From IMG/VR virus record IMGVR_UViG_3300045996_000636, positions 1 through 46,376 of that record: a stretch of 46,376 nt of DNA. One strand, written 5' to 3'. The DNA comes from a virus. Shown piece after piece: positions 1 through 7,581 of the stretch (the first letter of the stretch is position 1; every line of letters starts with the position of its first letter). Under the pieces are notes generated by a model. The model made no database searches. It was not told the DNA's origin and worked only from the letters and a program-made list of their open reading frames with translations. The translations under genes and the position numbers were made by a program.

Positions 1-83
1 ACTGCCGGACCGCACCAGCCCCGAGGACGAGCCGGATGCGATGGTGGCGACGGAGCGCGAACTGGAGAATTGCGCGCTCAATG
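1..83. repeat. Terminal direct repeat, copy 1 (circularisation overlap)
   Basis: These 83 bases recur without mismatch at 46294-46376. The repeat lies inside a gene whose frame continues across the junction, so it is best read as the overlap left by assembling a circular or circularly permuted molecule. It is not evidence for the physical ends of the packaged DNA. Confidence 0.95.
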
Positions 84-586
84 CCATCGAGCAGCATCTC
101 CCCACCCCCTCCGTGCATCAGGACGAGGCGGTGGCGCTCGATCACAAGGCTTGGAAGGACGAGGCCGCCCGGCTCTCGCGCGATTGGGCCACCTACCGCG
201 ACTTCACACCGTCGCAGGAGACCGCGTGGCAGGCTTTCTGCGCTCACCTCGACAACGCTCGGATGCACTGGCGCGCACATGCTCATCTCGCCGCCACCCC
301 TCAGCCACCAGAGCCCGCCATCAGCGTCTATCAGCCCACCGAAGGGGAGGCAGAGCCCTATCGATGGAACGAGCCAGGCATTCAAACTGTGCACGCGATG
401 CTCTGCTGCCACGGCGGAGAAGATCAGACGAAGTTGGCATGCCGAATCGTTGATGCTCTCGCCGCAAGGTTTGGCCCTCTCACCACACCCCCTCCCATGG
501 GAGGCGAGCCTGCGGCAGCGCCCGGCCTGGCCCTCGAATCGGGCGAGTTCATCCCCGCGGCTGAGATCGCGCATCGCCCCGGCTAA
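1..586 (+). CDS. Early protein of unknown function, 3' part (gene starts at 46082 across the junction)
   Basis: This is the 3' part of a 265-residue protein whose ATG is at 46082. The internal ATG at 41 is in the same frame but need not be a start. The protein is soluble, acidic and rich in Trp and His, with no signal peptide or membrane segment. The C-terminal third turns Pro-rich and loosely ordered. I recognise no domain. It is the third gene of the rightward early transcript, after the leader ORF and the Cro-like gene. Its position next to the immunity region suggests an early accessory role, but the sequence shows nothing specific. Confidence 0.75.
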   Translation, partial: LPDRTSPEDEPDAMVATERELENCALNAIEQHLPTPSVHQDEAVALDHKAWKDEAARLSRDWATYRDFTPSQETAWQAFCAHLDNARMHWRAHAHLAATPQPPEPAISVYQPTEGEAEPYRWNEPGIQTVHAMLCCHGGEDQTKLACRIVDALAARFGPLTTPPPMGGEPAAAPGLALESGEFIPAAEIAHRPG

Positions 587-590
587 CCCC

Positions 591-899
591 ATGTCCGCCT
601 GGCGTCTCGCGACCCGTGCGCTCTACGAGCTCGGCCCGGCCACGTCGTGCGCCGTCTCCCTGCACGCGGGCGGCGGGTTCAACGAGCACCGCGCCCTCTA
701 CGTGGCGCTCACCTACGGCCTGGTGCACAGCCCGGGCCGCAACGCCTCGCTGCCCCTGTGGTCGCTCACCCCGCGCGGCGTCGACTGGTGCGAGGGCCGC
801 GTCACGCAGATCGAGGTGCGGCCAGGTGGCCGGCGCTGGGTCGCCACGTGGCTGATGTCGCTTCCCCGAGGGATTCGATTGAAAGGAACACCAGCATGA
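591..899 (+). CDS. Small early protein, possibly winged-helix-like
   Basis: 102 residues. The ATG at 591 follows the upstream stop by four bases, and the stop overlaps the next start (ATGA at 896-899). The middle reads like a helix-turn-helix followed by a beta wing: an Ala/Leu helix, a Gly-rich turn, then two strands with LWSLTPRGVDWCEGRV, a pattern seen in small phage DNA-binding proteins. That assignment is tentative. The same frame is open back to 36, but that stretch overlaps the real upstream gene out of frame. The protein ends in GTPA, a tail shared with the product of 7926-8147 because both genes end in the same 21-bp coupling sequence. Confidence 0.7.
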   Translation: MSAWRLATRALYELGPATSCAVSLHAGGGFNEHRALYVALTYGLVHSPGRNASLPLWSLTPRGVDWCEGRVTQIEVRPGGRRWVATWLMSLPRGIRLKGTPA

Positions 900-903
900 A
901 CGA
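883..903 (+). repeat. 21-bp translation-start repeat, copy 1
   Basis: An exact 21-base copy of 8131-8151. It holds a Shine-Dalgarno core (AAGGAA), an ATGA stop-start overlap and the next codons (Met-Asn-Asp/Glu). The identical block at two unrelated gene junctions 7.2 kb apart suggests a shared or transferred coupling cassette. Confidence 0.85.
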
Positions 904-1156
904 CGACACCGAAAGCCAATTGCCGCCGCTACCTGAACTGCCGCCGCTACCTGAACTGCCGCCATACCGCTACTGCGACGGGCGCTACAACGAAGACGAG
1001 ATGCGGGCTTACGCGAGCGACGCCAGCCGCGGGCTACGAGAGGCGCTGACCGCCTGCGTCGATGTTCTCGAAGAACTGCGGCGCGGCCACGGGTGCGAGG
1101 TGTCGGGCAAGTGCTACCCGGCGTTGAACATCGGACGCGCTGCGCTAGGTCGCTAA
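896..1156 (+). CDS. Small early protein with Pro-Leu repeat N-terminus
   Basis: 86 residues. After an acidic N-terminus comes a duplicated LPPLPE hexapeptide encoded by an 18-bp perfect tandem repeat. A charged helical region with paired cysteines (C...HGCEVSGKC) follows. The start codon overlaps the upstream stop (ATGA) behind a good Shine-Dalgarno (GAAAGGAA). It is the last gene before the strong terminator at 1173-1197, so it closes the short rightward early operon. No family is recognised. Confidence 0.75.
   Translation: MNDDTESQLPPLPELPPLPELPPYRYCDGRYNEDEMRAYASDASRGLREALTACVDVLEELRRGHGCEVSGKCYPALNIGRAALGR
921..956 (+). repeat. 18-bp tandem repeat, two copies
   Basis: TGCCGCCGCTACCTGAAC occurs at 921-938 and 939-956, with a further partial copy to 963. 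It encodes the LPPLPE repeat of the surrounding gene and could expand or contract by slippage. Confidence 0.85.
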
Positions 1157-1172
1157 CCTCCCACCCCGCTAC

Positions 1173-1197
1173 AAGCCGCCCGCCGGGCGGCTTTTTT
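1173..1197 (+). terminator. Rho-independent terminator closing the right early operon
   Basis: AAGCCGCCC (1173-1181) pairs perfectly with GGGCGGCTT (1185-1193) across a 3-base loop and runs into a six-T tract. It lies 17 bases after the stop of the last early gene and separates the switch-linked genes from the replication operon. Confidence 0.92.
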
Positions 1198-1254
1198 GTG
1201 CCTACCGTACCGGTACGGCTTGCCGGCTAGTGGTAAATCCTGCTGAAAAAGACT

Positions 1255-1270
1255 TTCAGCAAATGCTCAA
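1255..1270. promoter_or_regulatory. Repressor operator O1 before the replication operon
   Basis: TTCAGCA-AA-TGCTCAA fits the seven-copy dyad TTnAGCA-nn-TGCTnAA. A half-site (TGCTGAAA) stands just upstream at 1240-1247. The block GACTTTnAGCA is shared with the switch operator at 45645. No convincing sigma-70 boxes surround it, so any promoter here is weak or activator-dependent. Confidence 0.7.
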
Positions 1271-1310
1271 AAGCGCGTAGCATCAGCGCCGCCATCCTCT
1301 AAATTGTGTG

Positions 1311-1380
1311 CCCCCAGGTGGGGACCGGGGCCCGTACACACGGGGGAGGTTGGCGCTTTCGCCCGGTCTCCACCTGGGGG
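1311..1380 (+). promoter_or_regulatory. Long 5'-leader hairpin before the XF1762/GNAT gene
   Basis: The left arm CCCCCAGGTGGGGACCGGG (1311-1329) pairs with 1362-1380 over 19 positions with a single G-T wobble. The loop holds a second hairpin (CCCGT at 1331-1335 with ACGGG at 1340-1344). A TGTTTTTC tract follows directly, so the structure could act as an attenuator or terminator, or control access to the TTG start 27 bases downstream. Confidence 0.75.
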
Positions 1381-1407
1381 TGTTTTTCAATAGAAAGCGC
1401 CCCCGAC

Positions 1408-1857
1408 TTGAAGGTCACCCCCATCACGCTGCGCGAGGCGAGCGCCTTCATCGCGCAGCACCATCGGCACAACAACCCGCCCCGAGGCTGGAAATTCGGC
1501 GTCGCAGTGCGTCAGGCCGACGAGGTCGTCGGTGTCGCCACCGCTGGCCGCCCGATCGCCCGCATGTTCGACAACGGCCTGACGCTCGAAGTCAACCGCA
1601 CCTGCACCGACGGCACACGCAACGCGAACAGCATGCTCTACGGCGCCGTGTGGCGGGCCGCGAAGGCCATGGGCTACACGCGCTGCATCACCTACACCCA
1701 GCACGACGAGACCGGCGCCTCGCTGAAGGCGGCCGGCTGGCGTCGCGTCAAAGAGATCGCGCCGCACACCGGATGGAGTCGCGAAGGCCGCGAGCGTGAC
1801 GACGCCGAGAACCGTAGCGCCGGCGTGGCGCGCGTGCTGTGGGAGATCACCGCATGA
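1408..1857 (+). CDS. XF1762-family GNAT-like protein, TTG start
   Basis: 149 residues from the TTG at 1408, which has AGAAAG upstream and starts at the usual N-terminus of the family (KVTPITLREA...). The frame is open back to a GTG at 1306, but that extension is the translation of the hairpin and is an unlikely protein. Family landmarks are the N-terminal HHRHNNPP, the core EVNRTCTDGTRNANSMLYGA, and a GNAT-like end in which a helix is followed by ITYTQHDETGASLKAAGW. XF1762 proteins are phage and prophage encoded. Their acetyltransferase-like fold and their place next to DNA methyltransferases make a base-modification role, like that of Mu Mom, possible but unproven. The stop overlaps the methyltransferase start. 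Confidence 0.8.
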   Translation: MKVTPITLREASAFIAQHHRHNNPPRGWKFGVAVRQADEVVGVATAGRPIARMFDNGLTLEVNRTCTDGTRNANSMLYGAVWRAAKAMGYTRCITYTQHDETGASLKAAGWRRVKEIAPHTGWSREGRERDDAENRSAGVARVLWEITA

Positions 1858-2543
1858 AGGTCCTCTCCATCTGCACCGGCATGGGCCTGCTGGATCGGGC
1901 CTTCATCGACGCTGGCTTCAGTGTGCTTCCTGGCTGCGAGATCGACGACAGCAAGCGCGCCATGTACTTGGCGCTGTGCGGGAAGTCGCCCTTGGTGGAG
2001 GACTTGGCCGACCTGCCCTTTGTCCTCCGCGGGTGCAGCCATCCGCCGCGTTTCAACGGGATCATCGGCGGCCCATCGTGCCAGTCGCACAGCAAGCTGC
2101 GCGCGATTCGCGATCCGAAGTTCCCGGACCTGACACCGTTGGTAATCGAACTGCTGGATGCCGTCGAGCACGACTGGTTCCTGTTCGAGAACGTCGTCCC
2201 CATCGACATCCCCGGGGCAGTTCACACCAGGTGCAACGCAATGCACTACTACCAGCCGCACCAGAGCCGCAGCCGGTGGTTCACCCACTCGCCGAACATC
2301 ACGCCGCCGAAGCCCATCTTCAAGGGCAACGTCGACGACCTGATGGCCTACAGCATCGTCGCCGGCCGCATCTACGGCCCCAAGCGCGGCGCGAAGCTGC
2401 AGGGCTACCCGGCAGCGGCTGACCTGCCGTTCCCCTGCATGACGCTGCAGCACGGACTGGCCGACGCGGTGCCTTACCCGCTGGCCCTGGCCTGGGCGAA
2501 CGCGATCAAGGCGTCAATGGTTGTGGGGGCCGAACTCGTATGA
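1854..2543 (+). CDS. DNA (cytosine-5) methyltransferase
   Basis: 229 residues, shorter than typical enzymes of about 300-400. The ATG at 1854 overlaps the upstream stop (ATGA). Motif I for S-adenosylmethionine is SICTGMGLLDRAF (5-17). Motif IV is GGPSCQS, with the catalytic Cys near 76. Motif VI is FENV (111-114). The QxRxR motif VIII is QSRSR (about 137-141). The C-terminus has KLQGYP and an ADAVPYPLALAWA helix like motifs IX-X. The variable target-recognition region is small, so sequence specificity cannot be guessed. No restriction endonuclease sits beside it, so it probably protects phage DNA or marks it together with the upstream GNAT-like protein. The stop overlaps the primase-helicase start. 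Confidence 0.92.
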   Translation: MKVLSICTGMGLLDRAFIDAGFSVLPGCEIDDSKRAMYLALCGKSPLVEDLADLPFVLRGCSHPPRFNGIIGGPSCQSHSKLRAIRDPKFPDLTPLVIELLDAVEHDWFLFENVVPIDIPGAVHTRCNAMHYYQPHQSRSRWFTHSPNITPPKPIFKGNVDDLMAYSIVAGRIYGPKRGAKLQGYPAAADLPFPCMTLQHGLADAVPYPLALAWANAIKASMVVGAELV

Positions 2544-4510
2544 GCGTCCCGACCCTCAATCCTTTGATCAGCCGCATCGGCGTGCCCGATGCAATCGCAG
2601 CACTCCCCGGCTGGCTCTGCTGGCGTTTCGAGTCCATCCCCGGTGAGGTCAAGCAGCGCAAGGTGCCGGTCTACGCCGACGGCTCAAAACGCCGTGGCCG
2701 CCAGGGCGCCACCGAAGACCGTGCACGCCTCGTCACCTACCGCGAGGCCGTCGGGGTCGCCATGCAACGCGGGTGGGGCGTCGGCTTCGCCCCGATGCCC
2801 GAGTGGGGCGTCACAGCCCTCGACTTCGACAACTGCGTCAGCGCCGGCCAGGTGCACCCCGACGTGCAGCGGCTGGTGGCCGGCACCTACGCCGAGCTAT
2901 CACCATCAGGCCGCGGCGTGCGTGCCTTCGTGCTCGGCCAGTTGGGCAACCGCAAGGACGCCCACGGCACCCCGTTCGGGATCGAGACGTTCGCATCCAA
3001 GGGCTTCGTTACGGTGACCGGCTCGCTGCTCGACGTGACCAAGCTCACCGACTCGCAGGACACCGTCGCCGAGGCGACACCCGACCTGCTGGCCTATTGC
3101 GCCCAGCGTTTCCAGCGCGAGGCCAGCGAGCCGGCTGAATACACCAGCGACACGCCCCCGCTCGGCCTCACCGCCACGCAACTGCAGGAAGCGCTCGACG
3201 TGCTCGACCCGTCCATGTCGCATGCCGACTGGCTGGCCGTGGGCATGGCCTTGCACCACGAGACCAGCGGCGACGGGTTCGACCTGTGGGACCAGTGGTC
3301 CGCGCCCGGCAGCACGTACCCCGGCACGGACGCGCTGCGCACGCGCTGGGACTCGTTCGGGCGTGGCGGCCAGCGGCCGACCACTGCCCACGTGCTGGTG
3401 CGCATGGCGAACGCGAACGGTGCCCGCATCGACATCGCCCAGCTTGAAGCCGGTGACGACTTCGAGGTGCTGCCCGACGAGCCCAAGGTCGAGAAGCCGC
3501 TGCGCTGGCAGATGGTCCCGGCCCACGATTTCGCCAAGGGTGCACCGCCCAAGTGGATCGTGCGCGACGTGCTGCCGCAGGCCGAACTCGTCGTGCTGGT
3601 GGGCGAATCCACCGCTGGCAAGTCGTTCATCGCGATCGACCTGTGCGCGGCCATTGCCCGCGGCGTCCAGTGGCGCGGCAAGCGCGTGAAGCAGGGGCGG
3701 GTGGCCTACGTGGTGGCCGAGGGTGGCGGCGGCTTCCGCAAGCGGATCACGGCCTACGAACAGAAGAACGGGTCGCTCGAAGACACGCCGTTCAGCGTCA
3801 TCCACGCGGCGCCCAACCTGCTGCAACGCGACGACGCGGTCGAGGTGACCAAGGTCATCGCAGCCGGCGGCGGGGCCGACGTGATCGTGATCGACACGTT
3901 CGCCCAGACCACCCCAGGCGCCAATGAGAACGCCGCCGAGGACGTGGGCAAGGCCCTAGGCCACTGCAAGAGCATCCACAAGGCGACCGGCGCCGTGGTG
4001 CTGCTCGTCCACCACCACGGCAAGGACACGACGCGCGGCGCGCGTGGCTGGTCAGGGCTCAAGGCGGCGGCCGATGCCGAGATCGAGGTGCTGCGTACCC
4101 CGGGCGGCCGCCTGCTGCGCACCAGCAAGCAGAAGGACGGCGAGGACGACCTGAAGTTCGGTTTCGACCTTGAAGTGGTGCCGGTGGGCATCGATGAAGA
4201 CGGCGAGATCGAGACCTCGTGCGTGGTGGTCGAGGCCGAGCTTCCGGCCGCCGGTCAGGTGGGCGAGGCACTGAAGCGGGCGGGGCCTGTGAGCCGCGCT
4301 GTGATCTCCGTGATGAGCGAGATCGCCGAGTCGCAGACCTCGGGCATCGAACTGAAATTCGTGGTCGAAGAGGCCGCGAAACGCTTGCCCGAGCCCGAGA
4401 ACGGCAAGCGGGACACGCGGCGGCAGCGTGCGCGGCGTGCGCTGATGGAACTGTGCGAGGGGGATTCGGCGCCGTATTTCATCGAAGACGACAGCCTTTC
4501 GATCGTGTGA
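2540..4510 (+). CDS. Primase-helicase (prim-pol plus RecA-like ATPase)
   Basis: 656 residues. The N-terminal third looks like an archaeo-eukaryotic primase-polymerase: acidic motif TALDFDNC (93-99), ELSPSGRGVRAF (119-130) and GIETFASKGFVTVTG (147-161). A PriCT_2-like helical linker follows (about 216-290; DWLAVGMALHHE, FDLWDQWS). The RecA-fold helicase has Walker A GESTAGKS (355-362), Walker B VIVIDTF (448-454) and LLVHHHGKD as sensor. It would load at the origin, unwind DNA and prime synthesis for the family B polymerase on the left arm. The ATGA overlap couples it to the methyltransferase. The iteron-like cluster begins 15 bases after its stop, a classic arrangement of initiator gene and origin. 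Confidence 0.9.
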   Translation: MSVPTLNPLISRIGVPDAIAALPGWLCWRFESIPGEVKQRKVPVYADGSKRRGRQGATEDRARLVTYREAVGVAMQRGWGVGFAPMPEWGVTALDFDNCVSAGQVHPDVQRLVAGTYAELSPSGRGVRAFVLGQLGNRKDAHGTPFGIETFASKGFVTVTGSLLDVTKLTDSQDTVAEATPDLLAYCAQRFQREASEPAEYTSDTPPLGLTATQLQEALDVLDPSMSHADWLAVGMALHHETSGDGFDLWDQWSAPGSTYPGTDALRTRWDSFGRGGQRPTTAHVLVRMANANGARIDIAQLEAGDDFEVLPDEPKVEKPLRWQMVPAHDFAKGAPPKWIVRDVLPQAELVVLVGESTAGKSFIAIDLCAAIARGVQWRGKRVKQGRVAYVVAEGGGGFRKRITAYEQKNGSLEDTPFSVIHAAPNLLQRDDAVEVTKVIAAGGGADVIVIDTFAQTTPGANENAAEDVGKALGHCKSIHKATGAVVLLVHHHGKDTTRGARGWSGLKAAADAEIEVLRTPGGRLLRTSKQKDGEDDLKFGFDLEVVPVGIDEDGEIETSCVVVEAELPAAGQVGEALKRAGPVSRAVISVMSEIAESQTSGIELKFVVEEAAKRLPEPENGKRDTRRQRARRALMELCEGDSAPYFIEDDSLSIV

Positions 4511-4524
4511 GGTGCTTATGAACG

Positions 4525-4644
4525 TGCAAATTTCAGCGTGCAACACTGCAACACGAGTGCAACGTTGCACAAATGTTGCTGTTGCGGTACCCGATTCGAC
4601 TGCAACACACGCAACATCACCCTACGGGATGTTGCAGTGTTGCA
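4525..4644. other. Candidate replication origin: TGCAAC/GTTGCA iteron cluster
   Basis: About eleven copies or near copies of TGCAAC occur in 120 bp. Forward copies are at 4525 (TGCAAA), 4539, 4547, 4558, 4601 and 4610 (CGCAAC). Reverse copies are at 4564, 4575 and 4581 (variants), 4631 and 4639. The pairs 4539/4547 and 4631/4639 are spaced exactly 8 bp, and 4557-4570 is a perfect 14-bp palindrome, GTGCAACGTTGCAC. The cluster fills the only sizeable gene-free gap on the right arm, directly after the primase-helicase. Such arrays normally bind an initiator. Confidence 0.7.
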
Positions 4645-4750
4645 TCGGACCGGGGGTCTTTGACCTCGAATGCGAAGAAAAAAGCGAGTTCGCTCCTAAG
4701 GCACTGGCCGATTCTCAATTCGCAAATTTCTGCGCGCCGCGGGGGTTCGC

Positions 4751-5197
4751 ATGAAACTTGTCGCAATCAACGAGAACGGCAAGCGCATGGGTGAAGGCCA
4801 TGGCCGAGCCAAGCTGACCGATCACGATGTCGAGCTCGTGCAGTCGCTGCTCGCGTGCCGCGACATGCTGGTCGACGAGTACGCCAAGCAAGGCCTCGCC
4901 CGCGGCCACATCCACAAGGTGCTGAACGAGCGGCAACTGTCCTACGCGTTCATCGCCGAGAAGTTCGAGGTGTCGAAGAGCCTGATCAAGGCCATCGCCG
5001 ACGGCAAGGTGCGGGCACGCGCGGCCATCGAGTGGAAGCGGGTTGGGGTGAAGACGCCGCGGTCTCACATCGCCGAGCCCGGCCGCGAGTGGGGCCCCGG
5101 CAATTGCAGCAGGCCATCAGGCCCGGGGGTGGGGGGAGGCGTCGCAAACACCTGCATGGCCTGCCTCGGACCGTTCGGGGGGTGCGAGTGCACATAG
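4751..5197 (+). CDS. Helix-turn-helix DNA-binding protein, possible late regulator
   Basis: 148 residues. The N-terminal half follows the GxxHGxAKLTDxDV...IAxxFxVSxxxIxxIxxG pattern of phage and homing-endonuclease-associated HTH proteins. The recognition helix is near FIAEKFEVSKSLIKAIADGK (about 67-86). The C-terminal tail is Gly/Pro-rich and ends in a cysteine cluster, CMACLGPFGGCEC, which may bind metal. It lies between the origin cluster and terS. Its stop codon is inside the first late-promoter-like element (the TAG of CACATAG). That position fits a regulator of late genes or a packaging accessory, but homology does not settle which. Confidence 0.75.
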   Translation: MKLVAINENGKRMGEGHGRAKLTDHDVELVQSLLACRDMLVDEYAKQGLARGHIHKVLNERQLSYAFIAEKFEVSKSLIKAIADGKVRARAAIEWKRVGVKTPRSHIAEPGREWGPGNCSRPSGPGVGGGVANTCMACLGPFGGCECT

Positions 5198-5219
5198 CCT
5201 GCTAAAGGCTCGCTAAATT
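5184..5219 (+). promoter_or_regulatory. Late promoter-like element P1, before terS
   Basis: GAGTGCACATAGC, with GTGCAC at 5188-5193, then TAAATT at 5214-5219: exactly 20 bases between the two boxes, as in the three other copies. TGCTAAA and CGCTAAA half-operators lie inside the spacer and the second box. The terS ATG follows 11 bases after the -10-like box, so a transcript would be almost leaderless. Confidence 0.65.
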
Positions 5220-5229
5220 CGGCCGGGCT

Positions 5230-5994
5230 ATGACCCAGCCAATGCACCCGCGCATGCGGTTCTTTGTGACCGAGTACCTGCGCGACTTCAACGGCCGCCA
5301 AGCGGCCATCCGCGCCGGCTACACCGTCAAGTCGGCGGCCCGCCAGGCGCACGAACTGCTGCAACGAGACGACGTGAAAGCGGCCGTCGATGCTGCCATC
5401 GCCGCTCGAATCGCCGAGACCAAGGTCGAAGCGAACGACGTGCTGCGCATGCTGCTCGACGTGGCGACCGCCGACCCGAACGACGTGCTGCAGGTTCGGC
5501 GCCTGTGCTGCCGGCACTGCTGGGGCAAGGACTTCCGCTACCAGCGCACGGCCGGCGAACTGGCCCGCGACCGCGCCCAGCACCAGCGCGACGAGCTGCG
5601 CCGGCAGAAGGACGCGGACAAGGGCGGCGAGACCGACTACACGCCCACGGCCTTCGACGTGCAGGGCGGTGACGGCTACAACCGGCTCGCCGAGCCGCAT
5701 GACGATTGCCCCGAGTGCTTCGGCGAGGGCGTGCCCGATGTGCACCTGCACGACAGCCGCCTGCTGCAGGGCCCGGCCCGGCGGCTCTACGCCGGCGTGA
5801 AGACCACGCAGAACGGCGTCGAGGTGAAGCTGCGCGATCAGGACAAGGCCGTCGAATTGCTCGGCCGCCACCTGGCGCTGTTCGCTGATCGCGTGGTGGA
5901 CACAGGCGAGGCCGATCTCGCTGCCGCCGTGCTGGCCGCACGCAAGCGCACGAAGGCGGCACCCGAGCCTGAACCCGGCAGCGATCTCTGCTGA
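5230..5994 (+). CDS. terS: Terminase small subunit
   Basis: 254 residues. The N-terminal HTH-like segment (RMRFFVTEYLRDFNGRQAAIRAGY, then SAARQAHELLQRDDV) is the Terminase_2 signature of subunits that recognise the packaging site. A zinc-ribbon-like insertion follows, with CCRHC near 95-99 and CPEC near 160-163, separated by a charged helical stretch. The C-terminus is helical and ends in a Pro/Glu linker, as expected for oligomerisation and large-subunit contact. An in-frame ATG at 5242 is an alternative start. The stop overlaps the terL start (TGATG). It is the first gene after late element P1. Confidence 0.9.
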   Translation: MTQPMHPRMRFFVTEYLRDFNGRQAAIRAGYTVKSAARQAHELLQRDDVKAAVDAAIAARIAETKVEANDVLRMLLDVATADPNDVLQVRRLCCRHCWGKDFRYQRTAGELARDRAQHQRDELRRQKDADKGGETDYTPTAFDVQGGDGYNRLAEPHDDCPECFGEGVPDVHLHDSRLLQGPARRLYAGVKTTQNGVEVKLRDQDKAVELLGRHLALFADRVVDTGEADLAAAVLAARKRTKAAPEPEPGSDLC

Positions 5995-7565
5995 TGAACG
6001 CCGAACTGCAACTCGCCACCGACATCGGCGGCTTCTTCGACGACCCGCTCGGGTTCGTCATGTACGCCTACCCGTGGGACAGCGACCCGAGCATCCAGAT
6101 CGTCGAGCTCGAAAGCCCCTACCGCGAGCGCTTCGGCTGTCGGTTCGGCCCCGACCTGTGGGCCTGTCAGTTCCTCGATTGGCTCGGCACCGAGATCAAG
6201 GCCCGCGGCTTTGATGGTGTGCACGCTGTGGCACCGATCCAGGCCGCGGTGAGCTCGGGCCACGGGATCGGCAAGTCGGCCATGGCCGCGTGGCTCACGC
6301 ACTTCATCATGTCCACACGCCCGCACTCGAAGGGCGTGATCACGGCCAACACCGCCGAGCAGTTGGCCTCGAAGACCTGGGCCGGCGTGAGCGCATGGGT
6401 CAAGCGCTCGGTCAATGCGCACTGGTTCACCATCACGACCGGCAAGGGCGCGATGCGGATGGTGCACAACGACCACCCCGACACGTGGCGCGTGGATGCG
6501 CAGACCAGCCGCGAAGAGAACAGCGAATCGTTCGCCGGCCTGCACGCAGCGAGCAGCACCCCGTGGTATCTGTTCGACGAAGCGTCGGCCATCCCCGCGA
6601 AGATTTGGGAGGTGGCCGAGGGCGGCAAGACCGACGGCGAGCCGATGCACTTCGTGTTCGGCAACCCCACCCGCAACACCGGCGCGTTCGCCGAGTGCTT
6701 CGGCAAGAGCCGCCACCGGTGGAAGACCTGGCAGATCGACAGCCGCAAGGTCAAGATCACCAACAAGGAACTGATCGCCAAGTGGGTCGCCGACTACGGC
6801 GAGGACAGCGACTTCGTGCGGGTGCGCGTGCGCGGCGTCTTCCCGCGGGCCAGCAGCATGCAGTTCATCGGCCGCGACCTCGTCGACGACGCAATGACGC
6901 GCGACATGCACGCCTACAGCCCCTACACCCGCGTCGCGCTGGTCGGCGTGGACGTGGCGCGCTTCGGCGGCGACGACTCGACGATCTACACGCGCATGCA
7001 GCGCGACGCCCGCACCTACCCGCCGAAGTCCTACAACGGGCTCGACACGATGCAGCTCGCCGCCCGCGTGGGCGAGCACATCAACGAACTGAAAGCCCTG
7101 GGCCTGCGCGTCATCGTCTTCGTGGACGGTGGCGGCATCGGGGGTGGGGTGATCGATCGGCTGCGCCAGCTCGGCCACGAGGTGATCGAGGTGAACTTCG
7201 GCGGCAAGCCCGACGACCCGCGCAAGTACAAGGACAAGGCCGCCGAAATGTGGGACCGCGCGAAGGCCTGGCTACCCACCGGCTTCCTGCCTGAGACCGA
7301 CAGCGAATACGCCGAAGTGCTCGCCACCGATCTCACCGGCCGCGAGTACGGCTACACCGACGCCTCGCAGATCGTGCTCGAACGCAAAGAGCACATGAAA
7401 GAGCGCGGGCTCGCGAGCCCCGACCACGGCGACGGCTTCTGCCTGACCTTCGCGCACCCTGCGATGGAACTGGTCGCGCAGCCCGACGACACGCCGGGGC
7501 GCAGTGCACATAGCGCGAGTCGGCGCCAACACAATCCGTTCGATCGCGCCCGCCTTCGGGCCTAA
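5994..7565 (+). CDS. terL: Terminase large subunit (packaging ATPase and nuclease)
   Basis: 523 residues. The ATPase domain has Walker A GHGIGKSA (89-96) and Walker B with catalytic acid WYLFDEAS (191-198). The RNase H-fold nuclease has three acidic sites: VGVDVARFGGDD (D320), VFVDGGG (D378) and DHGDGFCL (D480). It cuts concatemers and drives DNA into the prohead through the portal. The last 20 or so residues (GRSAHSASRRQ...) are unusual because the second late-promoter-like element is embedded in the coding sequence there. The same peptide RSAHSA appears at the end of the Bbp19-like protein for the same reason. Confidence 0.95.
   Translation: MNAELQLATDIGGFFDDPLGFVMYAYPWDSDPSIQIVELESPYRERFGCRFGPDLWACQFLDWLGTEIKARGFDGVHAVAPIQAAVSSGHGIGKSAMAAWLTHFIMSTRPHSKGVITANTAEQLASKTWAGVSAWVKRSVNAHWFTITTGKGAMRMVHNDHPDTWRVDAQTSREENSESFAGLHAASSTPWYLFDEASAIPAKIWEVAEGGKTDGEPMHFVFGNPTRNTGAFAECFGKSRHRWKTWQIDSRKVKITNKELIAKWVADYGEDSDFVRVRVRGVFPRASSMQFIGRDLVDDAMTRDMHAYSPYTRVALVGVDVARFGGDDSTIYTRMQRDARTYPPKSYNGLDTMQLAARVGEHINELKALGLRVIVFVDGGGIGGGVIDRLRQLGHEVIEVNFGGKPDDPRKYKDKAAEMWDRAKAWLPTGFLPETDSEYAEVLATDLTGREYGYTDASQIVLERKEHMKERGLASPDHGDGFCLTFAHPAMELVAQPDDTPGRSAHSASRRQHNPFDRARLRA
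7501..7535 (+). promoter_or_regulatory. Late promoter-like element P2, end of terL
   Basis: GCAGTGCACATAGCGCGA, with GTGCAC at 7504-7509, then CACAAT at 7530-7535, 20 bases between. It lies within the 3' end of terL and would serve the head genes starting at 7582. Confidence 0.65.
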
Positions 7566-7581
7566 TTCCGTCCGCAAAGCC

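Noticed and set aside
1-83. The terminal repeat as a T7-like packaged direct terminal repeat
   Set aside because: At 83 bp within a coding frame it has the size of an assembly overlap, and podophage terminal repeats are usually longer and intergenic. Coverage data would be needed.
36-590. Upstream extension of the 591-899 gene in the same frame
   Set aside because: The extension is Arg/Ser/Pro-rich low-complexity sequence overlapping the real gene that crosses the circular junction out of frame.
1306-1407. N-terminal extension of the XF1762 protein from a GTG
   Set aside because: The added residues are the translation of a 19-bp hairpin, and the family normally begins at KVTPI, which fits the TTG at 1408.
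4512-4754. An 80-residue open frame after the primase-helicase
   Set aside because: It translates the TGCAAC repeat cluster into Cys/Thr-rich sequence without a domain and has no Shine-Dalgarno. The DNA repeats explain the interval better.
5198-5219. A full repressor operator at the terS promoter
   Set aside because: TGCTAAA and CGCTAAA are direct half-sites, not the 2-base-spaced dyad, so it is recorded only as half-sites within P1.
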